A stretch of DNA of 50,446 bases. It comes from an uncultured Oscillospiraceae bacterium (GTDB taxonomy: Bacteria > Bacillota > Clostridia > Oscillospirales > Ruminococcaceae). The notes beneath the pieces were generated by a model. That model worked only from the letters and a program-made list of their open reading frames with translations, did no database searches and was not told the DNA's origin. The translations under genes were made by a program, and so were the position numbers. The stretch is taken from NCBI GenBank assembly GCA_900548355.1, contig URKR01000015.1, forward strand, positions 1-50,446, in the 5' to 3' direction. Below, one piece after another: positions 16,017 to 23,185 of the stretch (positions within the stretch are counted from its first letter, which is position 1; each line of letters starts with the position of its first letter).

Positions 16017-16910
16017 TCAGAAGAACTTCTTCTTTTTGAAATAAAGAATCTCCAGGGCGATGGAACAGGCGGCGATGAAAATCACGGCCGGGTACCCGTA
16101 GGCCCAGTGCAGCTCAGGCATATAGCGAAAATTCATGCCATACCATCCGGTTAATAGCGTCAGCGGCAGAAACAAGGTGGTCACAACGGTCAAAACCATG
16201 ATCACCCGGTTCTGTTTGGCATCCTGCTGGGCGTGGTAGAGTTCACGCAGCTGGACAATGTTTTCCCGCAGCAGCCGCACAAGAGTATGGAAGTCATGTT
16301 TATCGTTCCTTTCTTTGACCGACAGAGGCTTTACGCCAGCTGGTGGGCCTTGAGCATGGCAAGGAGCTTCGCGTGGGCGCACCTGGGCTTGCATCTGTTC
16401 GCCCAGATTGGTGAGCTGCTCATAGTAAGCGTTAAGCGCCGACAACCGCCGTCTTTGGGTTGTCAGCGTCAGGAAAAAGCCGGCTGGAAGGCAATGCAGC
16501 AGGGTGTCCTCCAGCGCTTCAAGCTCCTTTTCAAACCGGGAAAGGAAAAAAATGTCATCCTCAATCAAGCCCTGCAAAACCAAAAGCAGTGGTTCGCCCG
16601 GGTGCGGGTCGTCAAACAGCGCCGGGCGTTTGTCCAGCCAGCGCTGCAGCCGGCCGTCATCCTCAAAAAGGGTCAGGCCTTCCTCGGTTTCGTAAAATCC
16701 AAAGGAAAGGGAAGGCCCGTTTGCTTCTTTTGGGGGTATGTGGATGGTGCCCAGGGCGCACCCACGGAAGGTTTCGACCTTGCAGTAGCGGATGGAGCGC
16801 AGCGCATGGGCAAGCTCTCGGCTATGCGCATAGCGGGAAGGGTCGGCGTGAAAGGCTTCGGTTGTGCTCCATGCGACAGGCGGCGTTTGGCCGGATGGGT
16901 GTGGTTGCAT
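16017..16910 (-). CDS. corA: CorA-family magnesium/cobalt channel
   Basis: 297 residues. An N-terminal cytoplasmic domain and long helix lead to two C-terminal membrane helices with the signature TGWYGMNF (GMN at 258-260) between them and a KKKKFF tail. By family knowledge it forms a homopentameric Mg2+ channel. The ATG at 16910 follows AGGAGG. It is divergent from the Mg2+ P-type ATPase, so the locus gathers two magnesium importers. Residues about 180-206 look wrong for the family: Pro/His/Cys-rich, poor GC at third codon positions, and the minus-strand +1 frame over the same bases looks more like protein. The conserved frame resumes at HTLVRLLREN. An inserted fragment or paired frameshifts are possible. 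Confidence 0.88.
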   Translation of the reverse strand: MQPHPSGQTPPVAWSTTEAFHADPSRYAHSRELAHALRSIRYCKVETFRGCALGTIHIPPKEANGPSLSFGFYETEEGLTLFEDDGRLQRWLDKRPALFDDPHPGEPLLLVLQGLIEDDIFFLSRFEKELEALEDTLLHCLPAGFFLTLTTQRRRLSALNAYYEQLTNLGEQMQAQVRPREAPCHAQGPPAGVKPLSVKERNDKHDFHTLVRLLRENIVQLRELYHAQQDAKQNRVIMVLTVVTTLFLPLTLLTGWYGMNFRYMPELHWAYGYPAVIFIAACSIALEILYFKKKKFF

Positions 16911-17016
16911 AAATGGCCTCCTTGGGAAGCGGAGCGGGCAGCTCGCCGCTTTTTTCTTATACTAGCACGCTGTATGGGCAGGAAAGGGCGGTTTCCGCGG
17001 TTGGGGCAGGCAAAGA

Positions 17017-17048
17017 ATTTTGTGAACTTTTTAAAAAGTTCACAAAAT
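17017..17048. repeat. Perfect 32-bp palindrome upstream of the M-box promoter
   Basis: ATTTTGTGAACTTTTT is followed directly by its exact reverse complement, with no spacer. The core GTGAAC/GTTCAC half-sites lie in an A/T setting. It ends 5 bases before the -35 box of the Mg2+ ATPase leader and about 107 bases before corA. An operator for a dimeric regulator is the simplest reading; a terminator-like hairpin is possible on either strand. Confidence 0.7.
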
Positions 17049-17053
17049 GTGCC

Positions 17054-17082
17054 TTGACAGGGCGCAGAAACCATGATACAGT
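17054..17082 (+). promoter_or_regulatory. Promoter of the Mg2+ ATPase leader
   Basis: Consensus TTGACA (17054-17059), a 17-base spacer and TACAGT (17077-17082), placed just before the M-box. This is a strong sigma-A-type site. Confidence 0.85.
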
Positions 17083-17091
17083 AAACTTGTT

Positions 17092-17236
17092 TGATAGGTA
17101 AGGCTCCTGCAGGGATACGGACTGCTGCCGCAAAATGGTGGAGACACCATGCGCCGGTTTGAACAGGATGCGTCGTATACAAGGCGCGTCATAACGCAGT
17201 TACATCGCCCTGCAGAGTTAAAGCTTGAGCGAACGC
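17092..17236 (+). promoter_or_regulatory. M-box (ykoK) magnesium riboswitch
   Basis: Conserved M-box segments appear in order: AGGTAAGGCTCCT, GGATACGGACTGCTGCC, GGAGACACCAUG-type loop, GTTTGAACAGGA, and near the 3' end CCCTGCAGAGTTAAAGCTT followed by GAGCGA. CCTGCAGG near the start can pair with CCCTGCAG near the end as the closing helix. Known M-boxes fold when Mg2+ is plentiful and let a downstream terminator form. That terminator is present at 17250-17277 and the downstream gene is a Mg2+-transporting P-type ATPase, as expected. Confidence 0.93.
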
Positions 17237-17249
17237 AGAATGTTTTTGG

Positions 17250-17277
17250 GCCGCCTGATCAAACAGGCGGCTTTTTT
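17250..17277 (+). terminator. M-box expression-platform terminator
   Basis: GCCGCCTG (17250-17257) pairs with CAGGCGGC (17264-17271) around ATCAAA and is followed by six T. It ends transcripts when the riboswitch is Mg2+-bound. Confidence 0.92.
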
Positions 17278-17321
17278 GTGTCATTGGGAATCGCTGTTTT
17301 GCAGAAAGGAAGGTGAGCGGC

Positions 17322-17441
17322 ATGGACGACAGTAGACGGTTGGCAAAATGCAAACGGTTGTCGCGGTACCGGGGGACAGGCAGCAGTGCCTGGGACCCCT
17401 GGCTTTCCCGTGCTGCTCAGCGCCCGCATTTTGCCGAATGA
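17322..17441 (+). CDS. Leader ORF 1 of the Mg2+ ATPase operon (39 codons)
   Basis: An ATG at 17322 with GGAAGGTGAGCGG before it encodes a basic 39-residue peptide beginning MDDSRRLAKCKRLSRYRG and ending AQRPHFAE. Its TGA (17439-17441) lies in the loop and arm region of the second terminator. Codons 7-10 (17340-17351) contain the antiterminator segment. The start region (AGGTGAGCGGCATGGAC) is repeated almost exactly at leader ORF 2 (AGGTGAACGGAATGGAC). No homologue is recognised. The layout suggests a leader peptide whose translation sets whether the second terminator forms, as with MgtL in enterobacteria. Coding status is inferred from the ribosome site and its placement. Confidence 0.55.
   Translation: MDDSRRLAKCKRLSRYRGTGSSAWDPWLSRAAQRPHFAE
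17342..17351 (+). promoter_or_regulatory. Antiterminator segment within leader ORF 1
   Basis: GGCAAAATGC is the exact reverse complement of GCATTTTGCC at 17426-17435, the inner half of the second terminator's 5' arm. It resembles the terminator's own 3' arm (GGCGAAATGC at 17444-17453), so the two compete. Between them lies a local hairpin, CAGGCA with TGCCTG, at about 17381-17397. Confidence 0.6.
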
Positions 17442-17468
17442 ATGGCGAAATGCGGGCGCTGATTTTTT
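17418..17468 (+). terminator. Second terminator (attenuator) in the Mg2+ ATPase leader
   Basis: An 18-bp stem pairs 17418-17435 with 17444-17461, with a single G-U pair. The 8-base loop (GAATGAAT) holds the start of the ORF 1 stop codon, and six T follow (17463-17468). It is a stronger hairpin than the riboswitch terminator. Its 5' arm also pairs with 17342-17351. Confidence 0.88.
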
Positions 17469-17500
17469 GACAGATTTTTTTCAAATCGGAGGTGAACGGA

Positions 17501-17635
17501 ATGGACTCGGGAGGTAGGAGCGGTGCGGAGCGATGCCGGGTAAGGCTGAACACGGCGAAAACAAGCGGCCTGTGCGCACAGCGCGAGAACAGCGGGACTG
17601 CTGCGTCCCGGGTTCGCAGTGCCGACACGCCGTAA
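17501..17635 (+). CDS. Leader ORF 2 of the Mg2+ ATPase operon (44 codons)
   Basis: An ATG at 17501 with a near-ideal GGAGGTGAACGGA ribosome site; the 44-residue product is rich in Arg, Ser and Gly (begins [16 protein letters not shown]). It begins 59 bases after ORF 1 and ends 56 bases before the ATPase start. Codons use G/C at the third position less regularly than the ATPase does, so a regulatory rather than enzymatic role is likely. The ATPase frame is also open across this region from 17533, but that upstream start has no ribosome site. Function unknown. Confidence 0.5.
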   Translation: MDSGGRSGAERCRVRLNTAKTSGLCAQRENSGTAASRVRSADTP

Positions 17636-17654
17636 GCCCTGGCTATGCTCTGCC

Positions 17655-17683
17655 CCTCCCCGAAGAACAATTCAGTCGGGAGG
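17655..17683 (+). promoter_or_regulatory. Hairpin masking the ATPase ribosome site
   Basis: CCTCCC (17655-17660) is complementary to GGGAGG (17678-17683), the Shine-Dalgarno of the ATPase, and the pairing can extend with a C bulge to the flanking CG. The start codon follows 8 bases later. This could hold translation low unless opened by upstream ribosomes or another fold. Confidence 0.5.
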
Positions 17684-17691
17684 TACAGAAG

Positions 17692-20391
17692 ATGAAAAAA
17701 ATGTTGATGAACCATGCGGCGGTTCGAACCGCGCAAATCAAAAACCACCAGGGCGCAGAGCACCTGCGCCGGATGGCTGCCTGTGAGGAGGCGGCTCTGC
17801 TGCAAACCCTGCACAGCGAAGCTACGGGCCTGACCGAGCCGGCGGTGCTGGCCGCACGCGAAACATTTGGCGAAAACCGCCTGATACACAGCCGCCGCAA
17901 ATCGTCGATTCGGCGGTTTGCGGAATCCTTCGCCGATCCGTTCTCTCTGGTACTGATGCTGCTGGCGGCCGTATCGGTTTTTACTGATATCATTTATGCC
18001 GCGCCGGGAGAAAAAAGCTACGGTACGGTCGCAATTATTACCGTTATGGTGGCGGTGGCCGGCACGCTTCGGTTTGTGCAGGAATCCCGCAGCGGCCATG
18101 TGGCGGAACAGCTTACAGCTATGATTCACACAACTGCCTGCGTGGAGCGCGCCGGGTACAAACAGGAAATGCCGATGGAAGAAATTGTGGTGGGGGATAT
18201 CGTCCACCTTGCCGCGGGGGATATGATCCCGGCGGATCTGCGGATTCTTCAAGCCAAGGATCTCTTCATCAGCCAGTCGGCGCTGACGGGGGAGAGCGAA
18301 CCGGTGGAAAAGACAGGCGCGCCCTGTGCGGAGGACGCCCGCCCACTGGCGGAGCTGCCCTGCCTGGCCTTTCAGGGCAGCAATGTGATCAGCGGCAGCG
18401 CGCGGACGGTGGTGCTGGCGGTTGGCGGCGAGACAATGTTCGGCAGCATGGCCCGTACGCTGGACGAAAAACCGGCCAAAACTGCTTTTGATAAGGGGAT
18501 CGGCGCGGTTTCGCGGCTGTTGATCCGGTTTATGGTGGCGATGGTACCTCTGGTGCTGCTGCTCAACGGCTTTACAAAAGGCAACTGGATGCAGGCGGCG
18601 CTTTTCGCAATTTCGGTGGCGGTGGGGCTGACCCCTGAAATGCTGCCGATGATTGTCACGACCTCCCTGGCCAAGGGAGCACTGGCAATGAGCAAACAAA
18701 AGGTTATTATCAAAAATCTCAATGCCATTCAGAACCTCGGCGCAATGAACATCCTCTGCACCGATAAAACCGGGACCCTGACCCAGGACAAGGTGGTGCT
18801 GGAGTACCACCTGGACGTCGATGGCCGCCCGGATGACCGTGTGCTGCGCCATGCGTTTTTGAACAGCTATTTTCAGACCGGAATGAAAAACCTGATTGAC
18901 CTGGCCGTGTTGGAAAAGCAGCGGGCGCTTGGGGCGGAGCAGCTGATCCAAGCTTATCGCAAAGTGGATGAGGTCCCCTTTGATTTTGAGCGCCGCCGGA
19001 TGAGCGTGGTGGTGAGCGACACGGCTGGAAAAACCCAGATGGTTACCAAAGGCGCTGTGGAAGAAATGCTGGCCTGCTGCGCCTTTGTGGAGCGGTCAGG
19101 CCAGGTTTTGCCGCTGACGCCCGCGCTGCAAAACAAGGTCCTCACACAGGCTGACAGCCTGAATGCACAGGGGATGCGGGTGATTGCGGTGGCCCAAAAA
19201 AACAACCCGGCCCCGGTTGGCCAGTTTTCGTCGGCGGATGAGAGGGAAATGGTACTCATCGGTTTCCTCGCGTTTCTTGACCCGCCCAAAGAAACAGCCG
19301 CCGCGGCCATCCGCGCCCTGCATGACTATGGCGTGCAGGTCAAGGTGCTGACCGGTGACAATGAAAAGGTGACAGCCGCCATCTGTGCGCAGGTGGGCCT
19401 GCCGGCAGACCGGGTCATGCTGGGAACGGATCTGGACGTCATCGACGATCAGACGCTCGCACACGAAGCGGAACAGGTTTCGGTGTTTGCCAAACTTTCC
19501 CCGAACCAGAAAGCGCGGGTTTTGCGTGTGCTGCAGGCACAGGGCCATTGCGTGGGCTATATGGGGGACGGTATCAACGATGCCGCGGCGCTTAAGGCGG
19601 CGGATGTAGGAATCTCGGTCGATACGGCAGTGGACATCGCAAAAGAATCTGCGGCGATTGTCCTGCTGGACAAGGACCTTATGGTGCTTGAGCACGGCTT
19701 GCTGGAAGGCCGCAAAACCTATGCCAACATGATGAAATACATCAAGATGACGGTTTCCTCCAACTTCGGCAACATGCTGTCGGTGCTTGCGGCCAGCGCC
19801 TTTTTGCCGTTCCTGCCCATGACCGCCCTGCAGCTGATCCTGCTGAACCTTGTGTATGATCTGTCCTGCACCGCTCTTTCCTGGGACCATGTTGACCCGG
19901 AGGTTTTGCGTGCGCCCTGCCGCTGGGATGCAAAGGACATTGGACGTTTCATGCTTTGGAACGGCCCGGTCAGTTCGGTGCTGGATGGCGCTGTCTTTGC
20001 GCTCATGATGCTTGTGTTTTGCCCGGCCCGGTCTGGCGGCCGAGCCTATCATCAGCTGACTGACCCGGCTGCGCAGGACGCCTTCGTTGCACTGTTCCAG
20101 ACGGGGTGGTTTGTTGCATCGATGTGGACCCAGACGCTGGTGATTCACATGGTCCGCACGGCCAAGCTGCCCTTTGTGCAAAGCCGCGCCTCGGCGGCTG
20201 TCACGGCGCTGACGCTGTGCGGGATTGCAGTGGTTACGGCGCTGCCGTTCACCCCGCTGGCGCCGGCCCTGGGGCTTACGGCGTTGCCACCCGCCTATTT
20301 TGCAGCGCTGGCCGGTGTTGTGGCGGGATATATTCTGCTGGCCAGCCTGGCTAAAAAGATCTACCGGCGCCGCTTTGGCAGCTGGATTTAA
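17692..20391 (+). CDS. mgtA: Magnesium-transporting P-type ATPase (MgtA/MgtB type)
   Basis: 899 residues from ATG 17692, preceded by CGGGAGGTACAGAAG; a longer in-frame start at 17533 lacks a ribosome site. P-type ATPase landmarks are the actuator loop LTGESEP, phosphorylation motif CTDKTGTLT with Asp358, nucleotide-domain [15 protein letters not shown], and hinge [19 protein letters not shown] (about 625-643). The membrane segment [16 protein letters not shown] is the P3B Mg2+ ATPase form of the ion-binding helix 4, and [13 protein letters not shown] is likewise typical of MgtA. It imports Mg2+ under limitation. Regulation is by the M-box and the leader described upstream. A terminator follows 19 bases after the stop. 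Confidence 0.95.
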   Translation: MKKMLMNHAAVRTAQIKNHQGAEHLRRMAACEEAALLQTLHSEATGLTEPAVLAARETFGENRLIHSRRKSSIRRFAESFADPFSLVLMLLAAVSVFTDIIYAAPGEKSYGTVAIITVMVAVAGTLRFVQESRSGHVAEQLTAMIHTTACVERAGYKQEMPMEEIVVGDIVHLAAGDMIPADLRILQAKDLFISQSALTGESEPVEKTGAPCAEDARPLAELPCLAFQGSNVISGSARTVVLAVGGETMFGSMARTLDEKPAKTAFDKGIGAVSRLLIRFMVAMVPLVLLLNGFTKGNWMQAALFAISVAVGLTPEMLPMIVTTSLAKGALAMSKQKVIIKNLNAIQNLGAMNILCTDKTGTLTQDKVVLEYHLDVDGRPDDRVLRHAFLNSYFQTGMKNLIDLAVLEKQRALGAEQLIQAYRKVDEVPFDFERRRMSVVVSDTAGKTQMVTKGAVEEMLACCAFVERSGQVLPLTPALQNKVLTQADSLNAQGMRVIAVAQKNNPAPVGQFSSADEREMVLIGFLAFLDPPKETAAAAIRALHDYGVQVKVLTGDNEKVTAAICAQVGLPADRVMLGTDLDVIDDQTLAHEAEQVSVFAKLSPNQKARVLRVLQAQGHCVGYMGDGINDAAALKAADVGISVDTAVDIAKESAAIVLLDKDLMVLEHGLLEGRKTYANMMKYIKMTVSSNFGNMLSVLAASAFLPFLPMTALQLILLNLVYDLSCTALSWDHVDPEVLRAPCRWDAKDIGRFMLWNGPVSSVLDGAVFALMMLVFCPARSGGRAYHQLTDPAAQDAFVALFQTGWFVASMWTQTLVIHMVRTAKLPFVQSRASAAVTALTLCGIAVVTALPFTPLAPALGLTALPPAYFAALAGVVAGYILLASLAKKIYRRRFGSWI

Positions 20392-20410
20392 CAAGAATCC
20401 GTGCAAACAC

Positions 20411-20438
20411 AAACACCCCGCGTCTTTGCGGGGTGTTT
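20411..20438 (+). terminator. Terminator after mgtA
   Basis: AAACACCCCGC (20411-20421) pairs perfectly with GCGGGGTGTTT (20428-20438). Confidence 0.88.
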
Positions 20439-20481
20439 ATGTTTACATAAAAGAGGGGCGGCGCCCTGCAGAGGTACAGGC

Positions 20482-20526
20482 AAAAACAAAACCCCGCTTC
20501 GCTCGGCCTAACCGAATGAAGCGGGG
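20482..20526 (-). terminator. Terminator of the tRNA-Ser gene
   Basis: On the minus strand CCCCGCTTC (20526-20518) pairs with GAAGCGGGG (20500-20492), with TCGG/CCGA pairing inside the loop. A T-rich tail (TTTTGTTTTT) follows. Confidence 0.88.
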
Positions 20527-20531
20527 TATGG

Positions 20532-20620
20532 CGGAAAGAGAGGGATTCGAACCCTCGAGGGCTTTCAGGGCCCTACACGATTTCCAGTCGTGCGCCTTAG
20601 ACCAGCTCAGCCATCTTTCC
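20532..20620 (-). tRNA. tRNA-Ser (anticodon GGA)
   Basis: 89 bases without encoded CCA. The acceptor GGAAAGA pairs with TCTTTCC and the discriminator is G. The anticodon loop reads CTGGAAA with GGA, decoding UCC/UCU. A long class II variable arm (GGGCCCTGAAAGCCC) and T-loop GGTTCGAATCC are present. It reads opposite to mgtA. Confidence 0.96.
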
Positions 20621-20711
20621 ATATCAGCTTGGCAAATCCAAACTGCATGGGCTATTATACCAAGCAGTCCGGCAATTGTCAAGCTTTTTTTGCTATTTAC
20701 CCGGGAAAAGT

Positions 20712-21545
20712 TCAGGCAAAGTATTCGCCGCCATCATGGCGAACAAAACCGGCCAATTCATTCTGGTCGGTCATGCCGTTGGCAAATGCCTTGGCGCGCA
20801 GCGCAGCGTACAGTTCAGCAAATGTGGCCTGGTAATATGGCTCCAGAAATACCAGCCCGATTCCCAAGGTCAAGGCGCAAAGGAACAACCACCCCAGGAA
20901 CGAAAGTTCCAGCACAAAGGTGTGCCATTTTTCGCCATACATCATCTGACGGCTTAGCTCCATCGCACGGGAAGTGGTCATATAAGGGTTTTCCGCCAAC
21001 AGGTAGGGCACCATATAATAACAATAGCTCCAATAAATGCCCGGAACAATCAGCAGCGAGCCGAGCGTGATCTTGAGCCAGACGAGGAAGCGTACCTTGA
21101 CAACGTTCAGGTAGGGACGGCGGAACACCGTCAGCACGGTGCCCATGGGGACGGCAGCCTGGCTTTGCCGGTTTTCCATGAAATAGCGGCAGCGGCCAAC
21201 CACAAGAGGAAGCTGCACAAAGAACAAAAAGCAGAGTTCCGCCGCCACGATAAGAAGCAATAGCAGCGAGGTAAAGCCGAGCAAAGCGGCGACTTCGCTC
21301 GAGGTCAGGCCAGGCAGAAGCTCTTCCACCAGGCGGTCATAAATGGCGGAAGAATCGCCCGCCCAGATCTGCCCGTTGCGCACAGTCTCAATCTGATGGG
21401 TGATATCGCGGTTGATCGTCAGTGTTTGGGGGGCGTATTGCCCGACACCGACAATCGAAAGCAGCAAGCAAACCAGAAGCGACCACCCGTAGTGCCCGGA
21501 CAAGGCGGCTTTCGCGTTTTGCTTCAACAGGGAACGTGTCCACAT
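20712..21545 (-). CDS. DUF975-family membrane protein
   Basis: A 277-residue protein with five to six hydrophobic segments. The N terminus WTRSLLKQNAKAALSGHYGWSLLVCLL, the segment IYWSYCYYMVPYLLAENPYMTTSRAMELSRQMMYGEKW and GIGLVFLEPYYQATFAELYAALR are characteristic of DUF975 integral membrane proteins, widespread in Firmicutes and of unknown function. The ATG at 21545 follows AGGAGGG and a consensus promoter lies at 21626-21654. It is monocistronic upstream of the tRNA-Ser gene. The 'ENPYMTTSRAMELS' stretch resembles segments of other polytopic proteins of the group that may associate with stress responses, but no activity is known. Confidence 0.88.
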   Translation of the reverse strand: MWTRSLLKQNAKAALSGHYGWSLLVCLLLSIVGVGQYAPQTLTINRDITHQIETVRNGQIWAGDSSAIYDRLVEELLPGLTSSEVAALLGFTSLLLLLIVAAELCFLFFVQLPLVVGRCRYFMENRQSQAAVPMGTVLTVFRRPYLNVVKVRFLVWLKITLGSLLIVPGIYWSYCYYMVPYLLAENPYMTTSRAMELSRQMMYGEKWHTFVLELSFLGWLFLCALTLGIGLVFLEPYYQATFAELYAALRAKAFANGMTDQNELAGFVRHDGGEYFA

Positions 21546-21625
21546 AGCGTTTGTCCCTCCTTATGGACCCGTCGGCCTTGCACCGCCATGAGCCGGATGC
21601 GGCGCAGACCAACTTCAATGTAACT

Positions 21626-21654
21626 ATTATACCATGCAGTCCCCCAAAATGGAA
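21626..21654 (-). promoter_or_regulatory. Promoter for the DUF975 gene
   Basis: On the minus strand TTCCAT (21654-21649), a 17-base spacer and a perfect TATAAT (21631-21626). Confidence 0.6.
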
Positions 21655-21761
21655 CACATGCGCGGTGAAACTACCGGCAGCAAAAAAATATGCGACATAG
21701 CGGGAAGAAGCTGGTGGGGAATGCCTTCGAAAAAGTTTTTTGAAAAAAGTCAAAAAAAGTG

Positions 21762-21790
21762 TTGACAAAGAGGGGGCTGATGTGTATAAT
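21762..21790 (+). promoter_or_regulatory. Consensus promoter of tRNA-Leu
   Basis: TTGACA (21762-21767), a 17-base spacer and TATAAT (21785-21790): a full consensus sigma-A promoter, with an A/T-rich stretch upstream that could act as an UP element. The tRNA starts 43 bases after it. Confidence 0.92.
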
Positions 21791-21832
21791 AATATACGTC
21801 GCCCGGGGACACCGGCCCGACAAACTAAATAA

Positions 21833-21919
21833 GCGGATGTGGCGGAACTGGCAGACGCGCTAGATTCAGGTTCTAGTTCCCTTAAAAGAGTGTGGGTTCA
21901 AATCCCTTCATCCGCACCA
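21833..21919 (+). tRNA. tRNA-Leu (anticodon CAG)
   Basis: 87 bases including an encoded CCA. The acceptor GCGGATG pairs with CATCCGC. The D-arm TGGCGGAACTGGCAGACGCG is typical of leucine tRNAs and the anticodon loop TTCAGGT gives CAG (decodes CUG). A class II variable arm and T-arm GGTTCAAATCC are present. Confidence 0.96.
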
Positions 21920-21920
21920 A

Positions 21921-21966
21921 AAAGAATGTCCTTACAGCCCTTGAGGTTGTGAGGATGTTCTTTTTT
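21921..21966 (+). terminator. Terminator of tRNA-Leu
   Basis: AAAGAATGTCCTTACA (21921-21936) pairs with TGTGAGGATGTTCTTT (21948-21963) using a few G-U pairs. The run of T continues to 21966. Confidence 0.8.
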
Positions 21967-22090
21967 ACTGTATTGATAGCAGCAAGGCGGCTTTTGCAGC
22001 CGGCTGTATCTGTGTCTGGATGATATGGCGGCACAAAAGCATGGTTGCCGGCGGAAGCCAAAGAAATGGCAAAGAAAGGCGAAAAGCGCC

Positions 22091-22118
22091 TTGAAAAGCA
22101 ACGGGAATCCGTTATAAT
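22091..22118 (+). promoter_or_regulatory. Promoter for the lipoprotein at 22271
   Basis: TTGAAA (22091-22096), a 16-base spacer and TATAAT (22113-22118). The gene-free interval 21920-22270 otherwise holds the tRNA terminator and nothing else that is convincing. Confidence 0.65.
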
Positions 22119-22270
22119 ACATGTAGTAATAGAGAGCCGAGCGGCCGGTACAACCAGAATTCCGGCACATGAAGCGGTGTTTCCGGCTGTCACTTTTGAG
22201 CGCTGCATAAAGGCCGGATACAAGAAGCGCGGCTCGGAAAAGAGTGGAATCATCCGTTGGAGGTGGCGTA

Positions 22271-23008
22271 ATGCGAATGCGGTATCTGCCTGTCGCGATG
22301 GCGGCGCTGCTGTGCGGCTGTGTTGGGGCGAATGAGCAGAATGTACCGACCTTTCCCCAAACGCGGTGGAACATGGATGCGGCGACGGTTATGGAAGCAT
22401 ATGACCTGGAGCCGGCCTCAGTCAAACAGTATGACGCAGGGCGTGGCCGCACTCTGGTTCTATCGGGCAAAGAAGCGTTTGGTGCGCGTGCGGAGACGAT
22501 CACGTTTCTGTTTATCAACCTCAAACAGGGGGAAAGCGGCGATTTCCCTGCCTTTAGTGAGAGCGACCAGGCTGCGCTGAATCACCAGGAGGTTCTGGCG
22601 AGCGTGCTCGTGCAATACCCGAAAGAGACAGACTGGGAAACGATTGTCTCGGAGCTGGATGCCCGGTATGGGAAGGCGGCTGTTGAAGAAGTGACGCTGT
22701 TCCCTCTTTTCAGCGCGCTTGATGCCAACATGGCGGTTCAGCAGGTGGAAGCATCGGACGGGTGTAAGGTTTGGGGAAGCGAGCCGATCGAGGAATGGCT
22801 GGAAGGAAAGGATGCGGCGTACTACGAGGAAAATTGGAAGAAATACCGCCCGGACCTTGCATCGGAAGAGGACTGGGATCGGCTTTGCCGCGAAGGGCGT
22901 ATGGTGACCATTGTGTGCGAAGAGAACCAGGGCGCGCCCTCTGTTCGGTTTGACGCGTATGATCTGGCGGTCTACAATGAGCTGAAAGCCGCTGCGGGTG
23001 AGGACTGA
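22271..23008 (+). CDS. Putative lipoprotein, function unknown
   Basis: 245 residues from ATG 22271, which follows TTGGAGGTGGCGTA; an in-frame GTG at 22244 has no such site. The short signal MRMRYLPVAMAALLCGCVG ends in a lipobox-like LCGC (Cys17). The mature part is acidic, with no membrane helix, and contains segments rich in Trp, Glu and Asp (AAYYEENWKKYRPD). No domain is recognised. It has its own promoter and a strong terminator 90 bases downstream, so it is a single-gene unit. A surface or membrane-attached role is all that can be supported. Confidence 0.75.
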   Translation: MRMRYLPVAMAALLCGCVGANEQNVPTFPQTRWNMDAATVMEAYDLEPASVKQYDAGRGRTLVLSGKEAFGARAETITFLFINLKQGESGDFPAFSESDQAALNHQEVLASVLVQYPKETDWETIVSELDARYGKAAVEEVTLFPLFSALDANMAVQQVEASDGCKVWGSEPIEEWLEGKDAAYYEENWKKYRPDLASEEDWDRLCREGRMVTIVCEENQGAPSVRFDAYDLAVYNELKAAAGED

Positions 23009-23098
23009 GCCTGCCGGGGTGAATACGGCGTTTTGGCGGTGCGGCAGCAAACCGCAAGCGGATCGCTCAGTTTTAGAAGCCGGAAACCCGTTTTCAAA

Positions 23099-23134
23099 AA
23101 GGCCCTCGCAGGTTTCTATGCCTGCGAGGGCCTT
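23099..23134. terminator. Bidirectional terminator between the lipoprotein and bceB
   Basis: AAGGCCCTCGCAGG (23099-23112) pairs perfectly with CCTGCGAGGGCCTT (23121-23134). Flanking A and T tracts allow use on both strands. Confidence 0.88.
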
Positions 23135-23185
23135 ATCTTGTACACGAAGAGGGGGCGAGCAAAATGATTGGACAAAGGGGGCCGC

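Noticed and set aside
17017..17048. The palindrome as a Rex or Crp/Fnr operator
   Set aside because: Half-sites resemble TTGTGAA/TTCACAA, but the gap between them is far wider than the 4-6 bases expected for those regulators, so no regulator is named.
17533..17691. A 53-residue N-terminal extension of the Mg2+ ATPase
   Set aside because: No ribosome site at 17533; CGGGAGG precedes the ATG at 17692; the extra residues overlap leader ORF 2 and do not resemble the family.
20443..20682. A 79-residue minus-strand frame
   Set aside because: It is translation of the tRNA-Ser gene and its terminator.
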